NCBI GenBank assembly: GCA_903813345.2
Contig: CAIIXF020000009.1
Span: forward strand, 29,240,740-29,304,739
DNA length: 64,000 nt
Origin: Owenia fusiformis
Taxonomy: Eukaryota > Annelida > Polychaeta > Sabellida > Oweniidae
Direction of reading: 5' to 3'
The notes under the pieces were generated by a model. The model was not told the DNA's origin. It did no database searches and saw nothing but the letters and a program-made list of their open reading frames with translations. Both the position numbers and the translations under genes were made by a program. This document shows positions 61,193 through 64,000 of the stretch, in pieces. Position 1 is the stretch's first letter. Each line of letters starts with the position of its first letter.

Positions 61193-63580
61193 ACTTGTTT
61201 AAAATATCATACGTCAGATGTTGCTTTAAGTATGCTGTATAATACATTTACACATATTTATATAGATATGAATGGTATATGTGAAAATATAGTGGATAAT
61301 ATTATATAAGAACTCGAAAATTTGACACGTGTCCCTTCATCTAGTTATGCAGTTCTAAAATCTAGTATCCAGGGTACCCCGTTATTTAGTCAATGTAATG
61401 ACAGAGAAAACATTTTTCATTGTACTTGTTTTCATTTCATTTCACAGAGAACAATTGGCATTTGTTTTAGACTTCGTGAGTGGGCTCTAATCTCCAAACT
61501 CTATGATAAATTAATTGATCGTTTCTATCAAATACATTATACACCGTGTTATAGGAGTGCTCAAATATTGGTTATACATGTCCCCTGGGTAATTTTACAT
61601 CATGATAAAACATTATTCTACGACAGTGTATTATTTTACGTAAAAGTTAGTAAACTACTGATATAAGCATCTACTGCAATTTATTAACGACAATACTTCT
61701 AAATTATTTATAAAATTCCGGGTTATTATCCGAAATATCCGATAGTTGTTCATGGTGAAGGTCGAATTTGGCGAGGAATTCATCGAGAATCGTCGATGTC
61801 AACAGGAGATATTCCATAGTTCATGGTTGAAGTAATAACTAAATCTAAACTGATCGCCCTCGCCTTCATTTTTTCATTTCCGTCATCTATTATCTGAGTA
61901 CTACTTGTCGGGTTTATCATATTTCTTTAATTGCTTAAGGATTTGAGCCATGGATCCAATGCTTTGTGTGCTGAACCATTCCATGAAGATGTTGTTTCCA
62001 AATCTTTGCATGGCCGCGCAGCGGGATTGGAGGTTCTGGATATGGGGACCTCAAAATCAGGATACGGGATATATCTTATCAACTTATCTCCCTAAAACTC
62101 TACTTAGCATAGGGTCAATAGGAATTCAGACGATTGATACAGACGGCCATGAGGCGTATGCCAAAATCCTACGTGATCGTGGGCGAAATGCTAGGTAGCT
62201 GGAATTACTTCTATAAAACATGTTCTGTAGATGCAATCTGTAGGTGAATTGGGTTGTTAAGATAATATGTATGACAATGAAATAACAGTTTGAAATATAA
62301 TGTCTCTTTTATCATTCGAACACTTCGCTATGACATATCCATTTTAGCTGATTGCATCCGGTAACATATTTAACGACGCAAGCTAAATAAGGGCGTTCTG
62401 AGTCATTATAACGTAAGATGAGACGATGCCTTCAACCGTCTATCCCAAAGAGACTTCACATTCTAATCATTCATCCAAGTTTATGCTCTTTAGAACTCTT
62501 AACATTGTGGTGTAAAGGAGAAATAAAATCATTCAGAATAAGATCTATTGCGTTAACAAAATTACAAGCAACATGTACAATTGACCTACTAATTTATTTC
62601 CTACAATCTCAAATACAATATCTCCCAAAAGATTCATAATTTATTACACGTCGCACGAAACTGGGGACAATTAGCGTAACATTATGGCGTCAAAAACCAA
62701 GACAAAACAATGAGCAGAATAGGGCGCAAACAGCCTTACAACGTCAAAAACGACAAGCGTCACATTTTTGTCAAGTTTAGTCAACCTAAAAATAAAATAC
62801 TTTATCCTTATCTAATCATTACAAAATTCACAGGGTAGCAAGATCTCGAGGACAATATTTCTAAAATGTTTTTGAATTTTGAAAAACGTTCAAGAAATCC
62901 ACTTGGGGCGTTTGTAAAAATTGATATGTATTGAATTTGTGGTAAAAAATCGATGCGTCACATTTTCAAGTCTCGAAAACCAGTTCTTATTTAAATATTA
63001 TTTGCAAAATAAACAAACTGATTATTGTTTTGTAAATTTCGCCATGACAATATTGTGCAGTTAGTTTTTCTTTCAAATCTGACTTAAATTAGAGGGTTAA
63101 ATGAAGGTAAACTTATTGCTCGTCCCATTCGCCTTCAAAACCTTACAAAATTTTGAAAATTTTAAAAGCGTTCATATAAGATAATTTGAGCTGGAGCCGT
63201 TAAGCAATTGTGACGTCATAAATGAACATGTTCCATTGAATAAATTTTGAAATTTTAGTGGGATTTTGATCATTATTTCAAAAGTTATCCCAATTTCAAC
63301 GAGCCCTGTAAGCGTAAAGTGTTACGTCTTACAGCGTATTTGACGATGTCGGGATATATTTAACTTTAAAAATATGTTGGATCCCTTCAAAATTTTGAAG
63401 GAAAAATAATTTCACTGAAATGCGAATATAAATACTTCAAAATGATATATAAAACACAAAGCTAGCTTTTTAAATAAGGCAGAGATTAACGCTCGAAGCT
63501 GAGATTAGCCCGTATTTCCCGAATTGTCCCCAGGTCCGTGCACGTCATAAATATGTTATGAATTGGTGAAGTTATCATGG
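61193..63580. other. gene-less stretch
   Basis: A 114-codon frame (61322-61666) and an 82-codon frame (61950-62198) show no domain or splice support. A TGACGTCA is at 63211-63218. No gene is called. Confidence 0.4.
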
Positions 63581-63599
63581 ATTCCAGGGGGGCTGATAG

Positions 63600-63895
63600 G
63601 CAGCAGCGTGGTTCCAACAGAACCATACCCCATACACCCAATGATGCACAATAATGGATTTGGGACCACTTCAATGACCACAGCAGTACAACAGACATTG
63701 AATGGGCACCCCATAGCCCAGATATGGCCCCATTTAATCTTTACCAGTGGGGATACCCCAAAGATAGAATGTAGGGTAATAACACCACAGCAACATCAAC
63801 AAATTGAGATCACATGTCATTGACAGGTTTGGAAAATGTGTGCAGATTTGCCTACAGCACGATGTTGGCCAACTGGGGCACCTTGTTTAAAGTGC
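63600..63895 (+). pseudogene. Tc1/mariner-superfamily transposase relic
   Basis: One plus-strand frame with stops reads WIWDHFNDHSSTTDIEWAPH, then SPDMAPFNLYQWGYPKDRM, and later a VCRFAYSTMLANWGTLFK-like end. This matches, in order, the W..HF.DR.IS....WPPRSPDLTP.DFFLWGYLKDRVY and C-terminal segments of a mariner-related transposase group common in invertebrates. Two in-frame stops show that it is dead. Its right end probably lies beyond the window. Confidence 0.7.
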
Positions 63896-64000
63896 TATAA
63901 CATTGCGACTATCGATCCAATGTTCATGGAATAATATAGTCTAGTACGAAATTGAATGATGTACATGTGTGCCAAATATCAGGGCGAAATTTCTAAAAAT

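Noticed and set aside
61322-61666. 114-codon frame as a gene
   Set aside because: AT-rich composition like its flanks, no recognisable motif and no nearby splice or poly(A) support.

Overview
The window looks like nuclear DNA of an invertebrate animal. It is AT-rich and gene-sparse. It has GT-AG (and one GC-AG) introns, AATAAA poly(A) signals, a peptide-type class A GPCR, a GRIN_C (GPRIN family) protein and many decayed Tc1/mariner, fold-back and non-LTR elements. Nothing read here fixes the phylum. A lophotrochozoan (mollusc, annelid, brachiopod, nemertean) is my guess, but other marine bilaterians are possible.

Layout. 0-10 kb: intergenic DNA with a decayed reverse-transcriptase fragment (0.7-0.95 kb), a 0.78-kb TIR element (1.2-2.0 kb) and small inverted repeats. 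10.5-11.7 kb, plus: an intronless allatostatin-A/galanin-type receptor. 13.6-15.9 kb, minus: a six-exon gene, assembled here by splice phase, for a 257-residue secreted cysteine-rich repeat protein; one intron holds a 55-bp minisatellite and another is GC-AG. 16.4-19.2 kb: inverted arrays of a ~145-bp repeat. 19.4-32.8 kb, minus: a three-exon gene for a 564-residue NRT2/NNP-type nitrate transporter of the major facilitator superfamily. Its 8-kb intron 2 holds a Tc1-like element split by a 4.7-kb fold-back element. Its 3.8-kb intron 1 holds, on the opposite strand, a probable last exon of an amidated PRX-type neuropeptide precursor. 33-58 kb: mostly gene-less, with mariner-type elements (40.4 and 45.7 kb), fold-backs, a ~345-bp tandem array (47.2-48.6 kb) and one possible coding exon at 43.9-44.1 kb. 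58.1-59.5 kb, plus: a single-exon GRIN_C protein. 59.5-64 kb: intergenic, ending in a decayed mariner-type transposase.

The genes do not form an evident pathway. The receptor, the peptide exon and the GRIN_C protein fit neuronal signalling. The secreted protein is extracellular and of unknown role. The nitrate transporter is the most unexpected gene, because this family is best known from plants, algae, fungi and bacteria. All homology calls come from reading the translations by eye; no database search was run.
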